A DNA stretch of 64,000 nucleotides from Arthrobacter sp. SLBN-122. GTDB taxonomy: Bacteria > Actinomycetota > Actinomycetes > Actinomycetales > Micrococcaceae. Shown here piece by piece: positions 20,201 through 28,908 of this stretch. The position numbers and the translations under genes were made by a program. Positions within the stretch are counted from its first letter, which is position 1. Each line of letters starts with the position of its first letter. The stretch spans positions 186,001-250,000 of the forward strand of contig NZ_VFMS01000001.1 in the NCBI RefSeq assembly GCF_006715165.1, written 5' to 3'. Below the pieces are notes generated by a model, which saw only the letters and a list, made by a program, of their open reading frames with translations, did no database searches and was not told where the DNA came from.

Positions 20201-21248
20201 GCGGCTGGCTCCCGCCACCCGGCGTGCCATTGCCGAATCGCTTGGCGCCACCCCGGCCTCCGCTGCGCCCGGCGCCGGTGGCAAGGGGCAGCGCGGGAAC
20301 GGCAAGGCGCCCGACGCCGGGGCACCCGTACGGCAACAGGCGGGCGGGGTGCCGGGAGCCGCCGCCACGGCCGGGTTCGTGGAGCAGGAGGGCCTGAAGG
20401 AATGGACCTTCGGCACCGTCGAGCGCCAGGTAAGCAGCATGGTCAAAGGCCACACTGTTACCGGCTATCCTGCGCTGGTGGACAAGGGCACCTCAGTGTC
20501 GCTGCGGGTCTTCCAGACCCAGGAGGAACAGCTCGACGCGATGCGGGCCGGTGTGATCCGCCTGCTGGCCCTGCGGGTTCCGGCGCCGGACCGTTATGTC
20601 CTGGAGCACCTGAGCAACACCGAAAAGCTCACCTTCAGCCAGAACCCGCACGGCTCGGTGTCCGCCCTCATTGCCGACTGCGCGCTGGCGGCCATCGACA
20701 AGCTCACGCCCGCCGACCTTCCGTGGGACCGGAAGGCCTTTGACCAGCTCTATGAGGTGGTGCGCGCCGAACTGATCGACACCGTCTTCACGGTCACCGC
20801 CGTGGTGGAGCGCATCCTGGCCAGCACCCGCCGGATCGAAAAGCAGCTCAAGGGCACCACCAGCCTGGCCCTGATCAGCGCGTTGAACGACATCAAGAGC
20901 CAGCTGGAGCAGCTGGTGTATCCGGGGTTTGTGGCACGCACGGGCTACGCACAGCTCAGCCAGCTGCCCAGGTACCTGGCGGCCATCGAGAAACGGCTGG
21001 AACGCCTGCCCGGCAACGTCCAGCGCGACGCCCTCAACATGGCTGTGGTCCAGCGGCTTGAGGACGATTACGACCATGCCGCCTCGGCACTCCTGCCCGG
21101 GCGCCGTGCGGGACGTGAGTTAACCCAGGTGCGCTGGATGATCGAGGAGCTCCGGGTGAGCCTGTTCGCCGTCGAGCTCGGCACGGCCTATTCGGTATCC
21201 GAGAAGCGGATCCGCGCCGTGCTCAACAAAGCACTGGCCCCCGCCTAG
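17283..21248 (+). CDS. hrpA: ATP-dependent RNA helicase HrpA (DEAH box)
   Basis: 1321 residues, usual for HrpA. Walker A is AGETGSGKTTQIPK (about 35-48), the DEAH box is IIDEAHERSLN (about 129-139), motif III is ITSATID, and motif VI is QRSGRCGRVSDG. After the helicase core come the HA2 and OB-fold domains and a long C-terminal DUF3418 region (about 700-1320) with a Gly/Ala-rich linker near 1000. HrpA-type helicases remodel mRNA or ribosomes and act on stalled or collided ribosomes in E. coli. It stands alone, 66 bases after the emfourin gene. Confidence 0.96.
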   Translation: MTFHISYPAELPVSERREDLMAAIAANQVTIIAGETGSGKTTQIPKMCLELGLGEKGLIGHTQPRRLAARTVAERIAEELGVDIGQEVGFQVRFTGEVSKATKVKLMTDGILLAEIQRDRLLRKYSTIIIDEAHERSLNIDFILGYLKRILPQRPDLKVIITSATIDPERFANHFGTPEDPAPIVEVSGRTYPVEIRYRPLSQPKADDDEASDDELEEDRDPLDAVCDAVDELAAEAPGDILVFFSGEREIRDAADALQARIQSNRRLANTEILPLFARLSLQEQHKVFHPGGKRRIVLATNVAETSLTVPGIKYVIDTGTARISRYSHRTKVQRLPIERVSQASANQRSGRCGRVSDGIAIRLYSEEDFESRPRFTDPEILRTNLAAVILQMTAMGVAKGPKDVEEFPFVEPPETRAINDGVTLLRELGALAPPRPHGKGGRPEAGGGLTAVGQKLAQLPVDPRLGRMIVEAGKRGCVREVMVLAAALTIQDPRERPTDKQQLAAEKHTRFRDENSDFTGYLNLWNYLQEKQQELSSSAFRRLCRAEFINYLRVREWQDLFAQLRQLARPLGISLDNKRLADPVGNHDGIHISLLSGLLSHIGILDERKREYAGARGSRFAIFPGSALFKKSPTFVMAAELVETSRLWARVAAKFDPLWAEQVAPDLVKRSYSEPHWSTRQGAVMAYEKVTLYGVPIIAQRRINYGRVDPVVARELFIRHALVEGDWKTHHKFFHRNRALLHEVEELEARMRRRDLLVDDETLFEFYDARIGPDVVSERHFDKWWKDARRENPDLLDYDKSLLLSDDADDLDEAAYPKTWLHKGFELPLTYEFHPVAPGSPPDPSDGVTAEVPVLFLNQLDDAPFRWLIPGQRVELVTALIKSLPKQVRKNFVPAPDVARQAVALLESDFDPARDELEPSLELALRRIRGAIIPPGSWNWDAVPPHLRVSFKVVDSKGKVLGEGKDLAELQERLAPATRRAIAESLGATPASAAPGAGGKGQRGNGKAPDAGAPVRQQAGGVPGAAATAGFVEQEGLKEWTFGTVERQVSSMVKGHTVTGYPALVDKGTSVSLRVFQTQEEQLDAMRAGVIRLLALRVPAPDRYVLEHLSNTEKLTFSQNPHGSVSALIADCALAAIDKLTPADLPWDRKAFDQLYEVVRAELIDTVFTVTAVVERILASTRRIEKQLKGTTSLALISALNDIKSQLEQLVYPGFVARTGYAQLSQLPRYLAAIEKRLERLPGNVQRDALNMAVVQRLEDDYDHAASALLPGRRAGRELTQVRWMIEELRVSLFAVELGTAYSVSEKRIRAVLNKALAPA

Positions 21249-21278
21249 CGACGGCCGGCCACCAATGAGAGGAATCCA

Positions 21279-22262
21279 ATGAAGCTCACGCTTGCCCAGG
21301 GCCCGGCAGGGACCGAGATTGCCGGCCTCGGCCACGCCCAGCCCTCGCGCATCATGGACAACCATGAGCTCGAAGGCATGATGGAGACGAGCGACGAATG
21401 GATCCGCCAGCGCACCGGCATCGTCACACGGCGCATCGCCGGCGAGGGTGAAACCGTGGTGGACCTGGCCATTCCCGCGGCCCGGATGGCCCTGGCCGAT
21501 TCGGGCGTCGCGCCCGGGGACATCGACCTCGTGGTGGTGGCCACCACCACGGCAGCCGAACGCTCCCCCAACACCGCAGGCCGGGTGGCGGACGCGCTGG
21601 GGCTGGGACGGGACGGCCGCGGCCCGGGAATCATGGACGTCAACACGGCCTGTTCGGGTTTTGAGTACGCCCTTGGCGTGGCCGACCAGGCCATCCGCAG
21701 CGGAAGTGCCTCCCACGCTATCGTTGTCGGCGCCGAAACACTTTCGGCGGTGACCGACTGGACGGACCGCGCAACCGCCGTGCTCACCGCCGACGGCGCC
21801 GGCGCCGCCGTCGTACGCCCTTCGGAGGCGCCCCGGATCGGCCCGGTGGTGTGGGGTTCGGAGGGCGGCATGGCCGACGCTGTCCGGATCTCTCCGCCCT
21901 CCGGAAGGTTTTCGCAGAACGGGCGCGAGGTATTGCGCTGGGCCCTGACCAAGGCGCCGGAACGTGCCCGCGAAACGGTGGCGAAGGCCGGACTGACCTT
22001 GGACGACATCCAGGTGCTGGCCGCCCACCAAGCCAACCTCCGCATCATCGAACCCCTCGCGGAGGCATTGGGACTCTCGGACCGGATCGTCATCACCGAT
22101 GTCACCGAGTCGGGGAACACCTCCGCCGCCAGCGTGCCGCTCGGACTGAGCAAATGGTGGCACTCCGGGCGGATCCCGGCGGATGTCCCCGCACTGCTTT
22201 TCGGCTTCGGCGGCGGCTTCACCTACGCCGGCATGGTGGCGATGACCCCACGCCGGGACTGA
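21279..22262 (+). CDS. Beta-ketoacyl-ACP synthase III family protein (FabH-like)
   Basis: 327 residues, thiolase fold. The catalytic triad is intact: C125 in DVNTACSGFEYAL, H250 in AAHQANLRIIEPL, and N280 in ESGNTSAASVPL. KAS III condenses an acyl-CoA with malonyl-ACP to start fatty acid or polyketide chains. GAGAGG precedes the ATG at a 6-base spacing. It is not next to fabD, acpP or fabF here, so it may be a second KAS III with another starter preference. It converges with the HIT gene 14 bases away. Confidence 0.9.
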   Translation: MKLTLAQGPAGTEIAGLGHAQPSRIMDNHELEGMMETSDEWIRQRTGIVTRRIAGEGETVVDLAIPAARMALADSGVAPGDIDLVVVATTTAAERSPNTAGRVADALGLGRDGRGPGIMDVNTACSGFEYALGVADQAIRSGSASHAIVVGAETLSAVTDWTDRATAVLTADGAGAAVVRPSEAPRIGPVVWGSEGGMADAVRISPPSGRFSQNGREVLRWALTKAPERARETVAKAGLTLDDIQVLAAHQANLRIIEPLAEALGLSDRIVITDVTESGNTSAASVPLGLSKWWHSGRIPADVPALLFGFGGGFTYAGMVAMTPRRD

Positions 22263-22276
22263 TGTCCCTGCCCGGC

Positions 22277-22711
22277 TTATCCCTGGCCGCCGGGTACGAA
22301 CTCCCCGTACCCGGCGGCGCGGAGGCCTTCGCGCAGCTTCTCTGCGTTGGCGTCCAGGACGGCGGGGTCCGGGTTCTGGTCCGCGGAGCCGAAGTCGTAA
22401 TCGGCCATGCTTTGCGACGGCCACACATGGACGTGCAGGTGGTTAATCTCATAGCCCGCCACGATCAGGCCCGCCCGCCGGGCCCCGAAAATGTCCACCT
22501 GGACCGCGCCGATGCGCCGTGCCACTTCCATGACCTTGGCAAGGGTTTCCGGCGACGCGTCCGTCCAGCGGTCCACTTCCTCGGTAGGGACCACCAGCGT
22601 ATGGCCGTCGGCGAGCGGGCCGGTGGTGAGGAACGCCGAAACGTCGCCCTCGCGCCACACAAACCGGCCCGGAATCTCGCCCTTGATGATCTTCGTGAAC
22701 AGCGTGCTCAT
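22277..22711 (-). CDS. HIT family protein
   Basis: 144 residues. The histidine triad is INHLHVHVWPS (H-x-H-x-H), with the nucleotide-binding FTKIIKGEIPGRFVW start typical of Hint/PKCI-type HIT proteins. These enzymes hydrolyse adenylylated or phosphoramidate-linked nucleotides. Its ATG overlaps the alcohol dehydrogenase stop (ATGA), so it is the last gene of the sulfurtransferase operon. The physiological substrate is unknown. Confidence 0.93.
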   Translation of the reverse strand: MSTLFTKIIKGEIPGRFVWREGDVSAFLTTGPLADGHTLVVPTEEVDRWTDASPETLAKVMEVARRIGAVQVDIFGARRAGLIVAGYEINHLHVHVWPSQSMADYDFGSADQNPDPAVLDANAEKLREGLRAAGYGEFVPGGQG

Positions 22712-23868
22712 GCGTCTGCCTCCTCGGCGGCGGTGTGCAGCGTGCCGGCGTCCAGCACGAACCGGTACTTTACGTCTCCTGCGACCATCCGGTCGTAAGC
22801 TTCATTCAGCCTGCCGGCGGACACCACCTCGATGTCGGCCACCACGCCGTGGTCAGCACAGAAATCCAGCATCTCCTGGGTTTCGGCGATACCGCCAATC
22901 AGGGATCCCGCGTAGGCGATCCTGCGGCGGATCAGGGCACCCGGGTTGACCGGGGGCATGGCTTCGGAGGGCAGCCCGAGCTGGAACAATGCCCCGTCCA
23001 CCCGCAGCGTGCGGAAGAAGGGGTTCAGGTCGTGCCGGGCGGCAACGGTATCAATGATGAGGTCCACCGTGCGGTCCGCGGCGGCCATTGCAGCGTCATC
23101 CCGGGACAGGACAACCTGATCCGCACCTAGCTCCAGCGCAGCCGCCACCTTGGACTCCGACGTGGTGAACACCACCACCTTCGCCCCCATCGCCTTTGCA
23201 AGCTTGACGGCCATGTGGCCAAGCCCGCCAAGACCGACGACGCCCACCACGTCCCCTTCCCCGACGTCGAAATGCCGCAGCGGCGAGAAAGTGGTGACGC
23301 CGGCGCACAGCAGTGGCGCGACGGCGGCCGGGTCCAGTGACGCCGGTACGCGAAGGACGTAGCGGCGGTCCACCACGATGGACGAGGAATATCCACCCTG
23401 GGTGATGGCATCGCCGTTGCGCCGGTCCTTTGCACCGTAGGTGCCGGTCATGCCGTTTTCGCAATACTGCTCCAGGCCGTCAAGGCAGCTGTCGCATTCG
23501 CGGCAGGAGTCCACCATGCAGCCCACACCCACCCGGTCGCCCACGGCGAAGTCGGTGACGTCAGAACCCACCCTGCTGACGGTTCCCACGATTTCGTGGC
23601 CGGGAACCAGCGGGTACGCCTGCCCGCCCCATTCTCCGCGGGTTGCGTGCACATCGGAGTGGCAGAGCCCGCAGAATTCGACCGCGATTTCCACGTCGTC
23701 CGGCTTGGGAGCGCGCCGGGCCACCGTCAGCGGCACCAGGCCACTGTCCCGGGACACTGCACCATAGGCTGCGGCACGCACGCCGGCGTCTTCCGTGGAC
23801 ATGCCCGTGCGGTTGGCAGGGCTTATGGGTTTGGCGAGGGGCGGCGGTACGGGGCGTCCTGGTGTCAT
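22708..23868 (-). CDS. NAD(P)-dependent zinc alcohol dehydrogenase (cinnamyl alcohol dehydrogenase-like)
   Basis: 386 residues from the overlapping ATG. The catalytic zinc ligands are in CGLCHSDVH and GHEIVGTV, the structural zinc cysteines in CRECDSCLDGLEQYC, and the Rossmann loop is GVGGLGHMAVKLAKAMGAK. It belongs to the YahK/CAD group of NADP-linked aldehyde reductases. The ATG at 23868 overlaps the sulfurtransferase stop (ATGA). An in-frame ATG at 23802 (MSTEDAGVR) begins just before the conserved fold and could be the real start, since the first 22 residues are Pro-rich and unconserved-looking. The substrate is not known. Confidence 0.9.
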   Translation of the reverse strand: MTPGRPVPPPLAKPISPANRTGMSTEDAGVRAAAYGAVSRDSGLVPLTVARRAPKPDDVEIAVEFCGLCHSDVHATRGEWGGQAYPLVPGHEIVGTVSRVGSDVTDFAVGDRVGVGCMVDSCRECDSCLDGLEQYCENGMTGTYGAKDRRNGDAITQGGYSSSIVVDRRYVLRVPASLDPAAVAPLLCAGVTTFSPLRHFDVGEGDVVGVVGLGGLGHMAVKLAKAMGAKVVVFTTSESKVAAALELGADQVVLSRDDAAMAAADRTVDLIIDTVAARHDLNPFFRTLRVDGALFQLGLPSEAMPPVNPGALIRRRIAYAGSLIGGIAETQEMLDFCADHGVVADIEVVSAGRLNEAYDRMVAGDVKYRFVLDAGTLHTAAEEADA

Positions 23869-24782
23869 AGTGCGACCGTACCCCCGCCGCCCGCGGAGTT
23901 TCCAGCCGGCCGCCCGGTGTCTTCCCGGTTCTCCCCCGCCGCCGCACCCGGTTCCGGTCCAGTGGCCACCGGCAGCCCCGGCCGGTTGGACCACTCCGAA
24001 AAGGAGCCGGGGTACAGCGCGGCCGGGATCCCCGCGAGTTCCAGCGCAGCCACCTCATGGGCCGCCGTCACGCCGGAGCCGCAGTAGACGGCCACAGCCC
24101 GGCCGGCCGCGACGCCAAGGGACTCGAACCGCCGCCGCAGCTCTGCCCGGGAAAGGAACCGCCCGCCGTCGTCCACGTTCCCAGTGGTGGGGGCACTCAA
24201 AGCTCCCGGAATATGGCCGGCCCGGGGGTCAACGGGTTCAACCTCGCCCCGGTACCTTTCCCCTGCCCTGGCATCAAGCAGCAGGCCATGGCGCGGCCAG
24301 GCGGCGGCAGCCCCGGCGTCGACCACCGGCATCTGCCCACTGCCCAGCTCCACGTCACCCGGTCCGGGATGGACGGGCCCAGGTTCGACGGGCAGCCCTG
24401 CGGCACGCCAGGCGCCCAAGCCGCCGTCGAGCAGGTAAACCTCGTCCAGGCCGGCATCGCGGAGCATCCACCACACCCTGGCGGCGGCCATGTTCGCGCT
24501 GTCATCGTAGGCCACCACCACGTCGCCCTTCCTGATGCCCCAGCGCCGGGCCGACTCCTGGAACTGCCCGGCGGAGGGCAGGGGGTGCCGTCCCCGGTCA
24601 GGGACCGCCGGATCCGAAAGCTCGTAGGCCAGGTCCACGAACACCGCACCCGGCAGATGGCCGGCGAGATAATGGTCGCGGCCGTGGGGATCGCCCAGCA
24701 CCCAGCGCACGTCCAGCAGCACCGTCCGCTGCCTGGCGGCAAGCCTGGCTTCCAGGGCGGGAACGTCCATCAAGGGCTTCAT
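23865..24782 (-). CDS. Sulfurtransferase, tandem rhodanese (3-mercaptopyruvate type)
   Basis: 305 residues with two rhodanese domains (about 1-130 and 150-290). The active cysteine is C234 in VYCGSGVTA; CGSGVT is the loop of 3-mercaptopyruvate sulfurtransferases, while thiosulfate-specific rhodaneses usually carry CRxGVT. AGAAGGAG precedes the ATG. It is the first gene of an operon with the alcohol dehydrogenase and HIT genes, and faces a cysteine-desulfhydrase-like gene. Together these suggest sulfane sulfur or H2S handling from cysteine; that pathway link is inferred. Confidence 0.92.
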   Translation of the reverse strand: MKPLMDVPALEARLAARQRTVLLDVRWVLGDPHGRDHYLAGHLPGAVFVDLAYELSDPAVPDRGRHPLPSAGQFQESARRWGIRKGDVVVAYDDSANMAAARVWWMLRDAGLDEVYLLDGGLGAWRAAGLPVEPGPVHPGPGDVELGSGQMPVVDAGAAAAWPRHGLLLDARAGERYRGEVEPVDPRAGHIPGALSAPTTGNVDDGGRFLSRAELRRRFESLGVAAGRAVAVYCGSGVTAAHEVAALELAGIPAALYPGSFSEWSNRPGLPVATGPEPGAAAGENREDTGRPAGNSAGGGGTVAL

Positions 24783-24890
24783 CGGTGCTCCTTCTGTTGC
24801 ATGGGGCGGCGGATGCGGAACGTCGTGCCGGGACGGCCAACGGTCCCACTCTAGACGGGCCGCTCCCGGTCCCGCGGGTAGGCTGGACCA

Positions 24891-26000
24891 GTGACGATCG
24901 AGGGCAGCACCGGCAGGAACCATGACGGCTCGGACCGGGCCTGGGCCGACCGGGCCATCCGGACCATCAGGGCCGAAAACAACCGCTCGGCGGACACACA
25001 CCTGTACTCCGTGCCGCTGCCGGAACAGTGGGGCATCCAGCTGTATCTCAAGGACGAATCCACGCACCGTTCCGGCAGCCTTAAGCACCGGCTGGCCAGG
25101 TCCCTGTTCCTGTTCGGCCTGGTCAACGGCCTGATCCGGGCGGACACCACCATCGTGGAGGCCTCGAGCGGCAGCACAGCGGTCTCGGAGGCATATTTCG
25201 CCCAGCTGCTGGGGCTCCCCTTTGTTGCCGTTATGGCGCGCACCACCAGCCCGGAAAAGATCGCGCTGATCGAAAAGTTCGGCGGCTCCTGCCTGCTGGT
25301 GGAGTATGCCTCGGATGTGTATGCGGCGGCCGAGGAAGTGACTGCCACCTGCAACGGGCACTACATGGACCAGTTCACGTTCGCGGAGCGGGCCACGGAC
25401 TGGCGCGGGAACAACAACATCGCCGAATCCATCTTCGGCCAGCTCAGCCTGGAGCAGCACCCGGTGCCGGAATGGATCGTGGTGGGCGCCGGCACGGGTG
25501 GAACCAGTGCCACGATCGGCCGGTACCTGCGCTACCACAGCCATGCCACACGGCTGCTGGTGGTTGATCCGGAGAACTCGGCGTTCTATCCGGGCTGGCT
25601 CGGGGAAACAGCCGGACGGCCCACCGGCCCCTCCCGCATTGAAGGCATTGGCAGGGCCCGGATGGAGCCAAGTTTCATCCCATCGGTCATCGACCGCATG
25701 GTCCAGGTTCCGGACGCCGCGTCAATCGCCGCGATGCGGCACCTCGATTCTTTCGCCGGGCTGCACGCCGGCCCGTCCACGGGCACCAACCTGTGGGGGG
25801 TTTGGCAGACGGTGGCGCAGATGCTGTCAGAGGGCCGCCGGGGCAGCGTCGTCTCCTTGATGTGCGACGGCGGCGAACGGTATGCGGGGACCTACTGGAA
25901 CCAGGACTGGCTGGCTTCCCAGGGGCTGGATCCCGCGCCGTACGAGACAGTGGTTTCGCGCTTCCTGGACACCGGCGAGTGGACCGGCGCTCCTGCCTAG
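24891..26000 (+). CDS. PLP-dependent cysteine synthase family protein (Cds1-like cysteine desulfhydrase candidate)
   Basis: 369 residues of fold type II. The PLP lysine is K65 in [11 protein letters not shown], followed by [16 protein letters not shown] and the phosphate loop [14 protein letters not shown]. It is longer and more divergent than CysK/CysM and resembles the actinobacterial Cds1 group, which releases H2S from cysteine. The GTG start is 108 bases from the divergent sulfurtransferase. Its stop overlaps the MBL stop on the other strand (CTAG). Cysteine synthase activity cannot be excluded from sequence. Confidence 0.85.
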   Translation: MTIEGSTGRNHDGSDRAWADRAIRTIRAENNRSADTHLYSVPLPEQWGIQLYLKDESTHRSGSLKHRLARSLFLFGLVNGLIRADTTIVEASSGSTAVSEAYFAQLLGLPFVAVMARTTSPEKIALIEKFGGSCLLVEYASDVYAAAEEVTATCNGHYMDQFTFAERATDWRGNNNIAESIFGQLSLEQHPVPEWIVVGAGTGGTSATIGRYLRYHSHATRLLVVDPENSAFYPGWLGETAGRPTGPSRIEGIGRARMEPSFIPSVIDRMVQVPDAASIAAMRHLDSFAGLHAGPSTGTNLWGVWQTVAQMLSEGRRGSVVSLMCDGGERYAGTYWNQDWLASQGLDPAPYETVVSRFLDTGEWTGAPA

Positions 26001-26653
26001 ACCTCCACGGACTCGCGGGCGGCCAGGTGCCTGTACTCGGTGCCGTACTTGGCGCCGATCCGCTTGACGTGGCCTTCAACGATGCCCAGGCCGTTTTCAT
26101 TGAGCAGCCCGTCATGGATCTGGAACGCGCGCGGCGCCCGCACCCCAATGACGAAGTCCACCACCTCGGCGGACTTGCTCCACGGCGCGTGCAGCGGAAC
26201 CAGGAGCGTCCGGACCGGGATTCCTTCAGGGATGATGAACGAGTCCCCCGGGTGGTACACGTTGCCGTCCACCAGGAAACCGATGTTCGCCACCACGGGG
26301 ATCTGGGGGTGGATCAGGGCGTGCTGGCCACCGAAGCTGCGGATATCGAAGCCGGCTGCCTGGAAGGACTGGCCCGGTTCCACCGTATGGACGCGGTCTG
26401 CCGCAGCAGGAGCTTCCCCACGCAGTTGTTTGGCGACGCCGTCGGGGGCAAACAGGACCAGGCTCTTGTCTCCGTCGAGGGCGGCCACCACGGCCTTGGT
26501 GTCGATGTGATCCGGGTGTTCGTGGGTCACCAGGACCGCCTGCGCCCCGGACAGCGCCTCGGCTGATTCGGAGAAGGTGCCGGGATCCAGGACCAGGACC
26601 CTGCCGTCCTTCTCGAGCCGGATGCAGGCGTGAGTGTATTTAGTCAGCTTCAT
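25997..26653 (-). CDS. MBL-fold metallo-hydrolase (UlaG-like)
   Basis: 218 residues. The metal site is [13 protein letters not shown] (H-x-H-x-D-H), and the N terminus [27 protein letters not shown] is typical of the compact UlaG/YtnP-like hydrolases. Further histidines lie in [11 protein letters not shown] and PGDSF, and a late histidine in [10 protein letters not shown]. The substrate is unknown. It converges on the PLP enzyme with overlapping stops and is read away from zur. Confidence 0.9.
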   Translation of the reverse strand: MKLTKYTHACIRLEKDGRVLVLDPGTFSESAEALSGAQAVLVTHEHPDHIDTKAVVAALDGDKSLVLFAPDGVAKQLRGEAPAAADRVHTVEPGQSFQAAGFDIRSFGGQHALIHPQIPVVANIGFLVDGNVYHPGDSFIIPEGIPVRTLLVPLHAPWSKSAEVVDFVIGVRAPRAFQIHDGLLNENGLGIVEGHVKRIGAKYGTEYRHLAARESVEV

Positions 26654-26769
26654 AGCGCCAGCCTAGGATCCGCCGCGGAAGCCTGTCCACGAACCCTGTC
26701 CCTAAGCCCTGCCCTTGAAGCTCCGGCTGGTAATCTTGATGTTTGCCCCCCACGGAAGCGAGTTCGTCC

Positions 26770-27231
26770 ATGCCGATCGGCGTCAAGGCTGATTCCGCCG
26801 CCCCATCCCCGGCAGGAGGCGGCAGGGAACAACGCGTAACCAAGCAGCGCAAGGCCGTCAGCGCGGCGCTGGACCACCTGGACGACTTCGTCAGCACGCA
26901 GGAGCTTTACCGGATCCTGCAGAACCAGGGCGTGTCCGTGTCACTGGCCACTGCCTACCGGATCCTGCAATCGCTTGCCGACGAAGGGTTGGTGGATGTG
27001 CTGCGCAATGGCGACGGCGAAGCGGTGTACCGGCGCTGCGCGGTCACCGCCCACCACCACCACCTGCTGTGCAGGAACTGCGGAAAGGCCGTGGAAGTGG
27101 AGGCACCCGCCGTCGAAACGTGGGCAATGCGCACGGCGGCGGACCATGGATTCACCGAGGTGGACCACACGGTGGAAATTTTTGGCCTGTGCCCCGACTG
27201 CACCGCCCTTAAGGCCGCCGGGGAGCTGTAA
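26770..27231 (+). CDS. zur: Fur family zinc uptake regulator (Zur)
   Basis: About 153 residues. A winged-helix DNA-binding domain (VTKQRKAVSAALDHLDDFVSTQELY...VSLATAYRILQSL) is followed by a metal domain with VTAHHHHLLCRNCG, EVDHTVEIFGLCPDC. The two CxxC pairs form the structural zinc site. Assignment as Zur, not Fur, rests on the convergent znuBCA operon and the HHHH-rich metal site. It overlaps the end of znuB by 23 bases. The start is uncertain; a TTG at 26743 would add nine residues. In zinc repletion it would repress znuABC through the palindrome at 29931-29959. Confidence 0.92.
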   Translation: MPIGVKADSAAPSPAGGGREQRVTKQRKAVSAALDHLDDFVSTQELYRILQNQGVSVSLATAYRILQSLADEGLVDVLRNGDGEAVYRRCAVTAHHHHLLCRNCGKAVEVEAPAVETWAMRTAADHGFTEVDHTVEIFGLCPDCTALKAAGEL

Positions 27232-28093
27232 GGACCCGCCCGTTGATGCCGCGTGCGTCGCGCACTGAGCTGATGGCGCGGCACACGACGTAGATCAGGA
27301 ATGACAGCGTGGTGACGTAGGGGCTGATGGGAATCCGTCCGCCCAATGCCAGCAGGATTCCGCCAACGGTTGCAGTCACAGCGAAGACGACGCTGAGGAC
27401 CACCGCCGCCACCGGCGAGGACGTGACCCGCAGCGCCGCGGCTGCAGGCGTAATCAGCAGGGCAAGCACCAGCAGGGCACCAACCACCTGGATGGACAAG
27501 GCCACACTGACGCCCAGGACCACCATGAAGACGATGGCCAGCGTGCGTACCGGGACTCCCCGGGCCTCTGCGAGCTCGGGATCCACGCTGGCGAAGTTCA
27601 GCGGCCGCCAGATGGCCAGCAGCACGAGCATGACCACGACGGCGGTCCCGGCGAGGGCCTGGAGCTGGACGGTGTCCACGGAGACGATCTGCCCCGTGAG
27701 GAGCCCGAACTTGTTCGCGGCACGGCCCTGGTACAGGGACAGGAACAGGATTCCAAGGCCCAGGCCGAAGGGCATGATCACGCCGATGGTGGAGTTCTTG
27801 TCCCTGGCCCGGACTCCCATGAGGCCCAGGAGCAGTGCTGCGGCCACCGATCCGATGAGCGAGCCGAAGACCACGTCCGCGCCGACCAGCAGGGCGAAGG
27901 CGGCGCCCGCGAAGGAAAGTTCGGAGATGCCGTGGACCGCGAAGGCAAGGTCCCGCTTCATGACGAACGTGCCAACCAGGCCGCCAAGGAGCCCCAGGAT
28001 GGCACCGGCCCAGATGGAGTTCTGGACCAGCATCAGCAGTTCGCCGTAGTTGTCGAAGTTGAAGATGGCCCCAAGGATGCTGTCGGCGTCCAC
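27209..28093 (-). CDS. znuB: Zinc ABC transporter permease ZnuB
   Basis: 294 residues of the ABC-3 (ZnuB/MntB) permease family with about eight membrane segments, starting MDADSILGAIFNFDNYGELL. LALLITPAAAALRVT and FAVHGISELSFAGAAFALL are the conserved ABC-3 blocks. It forms the membrane channel for zinc import with ZnuA and ZnuC. The GTG start shares a base with the znuC stop (TAGTG). It is the last gene of znuA-znuC-znuB. Confidence 0.94.
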   Translation of the reverse strand: MDADSILGAIFNFDNYGELLMLVQNSIWAGAILGLLGGLVGTFVMKRDLAFAVHGISELSFAGAAFALLVGADVVFGSLIGSVAAALLLGLMGVRARDKNSTIGVIMPFGLGLGILFLSLYQGRAANKFGLLTGQIVSVDTVQLQALAGTAVVVMLVLLAIWRPLNFASVDPELAEARGVPVRTLAIVFMVVLGVSVALSIQVVGALLVLALLITPAAAALRVTSSPVAAVVLSVVFAVTATVGGILLALGGRIPISPYVTTLSFLIYVVCRAISSVRDARGINGRVLTAPRRP

Positions 28094-28908
28094 TACGCGG
28101 GCTCCCCTGCCAGGGCGTCGGCCTCGGCGTGGTGGTGGGTGGTGGCATCGGGCAGGCCAACGACGACGATCCGCCCGTTGGCGTGGATCACCTCTACCTG
28201 GGTGCCGTACAGGTCGGAGAGCACTTCAGTGGTCATGACCTCTTCCGGCGTCCCCACCCGGAACCGTCCCCCTGCCAGGTACAGGACCCGGTCGACGTAG
28301 TCGATGATGGGGTTGATTTCGTGGGTAACGAAGACAACGGCGCTGTCGTGTTCACGGCTTTGTTTGTTGATCAGGGCGCTGACTGCCTGCTGGTGGTGCA
28401 GGTCAAGGGACAACAGCGGTTCGTCGCAGAGCAGGACCTGGGGGTCCGTTGCCAGCGCCTGCGCCACCCGCAGCCGCTGCTGTTCCCCGCCGGAGAGCTG
28501 GCCAACCGGAACCTTGGCATAGTCGGAGGCGCCCACCAGCTCCAGGAGCTGGTCCACCCTGCGGTTTGTCTTGCCCGCCGACAGCCGGACGCCCCAGCGG
28601 TGCCCATCGACTCCCAGCGCCACCAGGTCGCGGGCACGCATGGGTGTGTCCTGCGGAAAGGACTTTTGCTGGGGAATGTAGCCGATCAGGTTGCTGCCGC
28701 GTTCCACGGACCGTCCGCCCAGGGACGCCTTTCCGGAGTGCAGCTTCTGCAGGCCCAGGAGGACTTTCAGGAAACTGGTCTTGCCGCTGCCGTTGGGGCC
28801 CAGCACGGCGAAGAATTCACCGGGCTTGATCTCCAGGTCCAGGTCCTCCCAGAGCGTGCGCTGACCGAACTTGAGGCACGCCCCTTCGAGGCTGACGACG
28901 GATTTCAC
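28093..28908 (-). CDS. znuC: Zinc ABC transporter ATP-binding protein ZnuC
   Basis: 271 residues. Walker A is GPNGSGKTSFLK, the signature is [15 protein letters not shown], Walker B is VLLCDEPLLSLD, and the switch histidine is in VVFVTHEINPI. The GTG at 28908 overlaps the znuA stop (GTGA), with GGAG about 11 bases upstream; a longer frame from 28959 would run deep into znuA and is unlikely. It powers ZnuB. Confidence 0.95.
   Translation of the reverse strand: MKSVVSLEGACLKFGQRTLWEDLDLEIKPGEFFAVLGPNGSGKTSFLKVLLGLQKLHSGKASLGGRSVERGSNLIGYIPQQKSFPQDTPMRARDLVALGVDGHRWGVRLSAGKTNRRVDQLLELVGASDYAKVPVGQLSGGEQQRLRVAQALATDPQVLLCDEPLLSLDLHHQQAVSALINKQSREHDSAVVFVTHEINPIIDYVDRVLYLAGGRFRVGTPEEVMTTEVLSDLYGTQVEVIHANGRIVVVGLPDATTHHHAEADALAGEPA

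Noticed and set aside
18264..20453. 729-codon open frame antisense to hrpA
   Set aside because: Antisense to a clear helicase gene in high-GC DNA, where the opposite strand tends to stay open; no domain, ribosome site or operon context.
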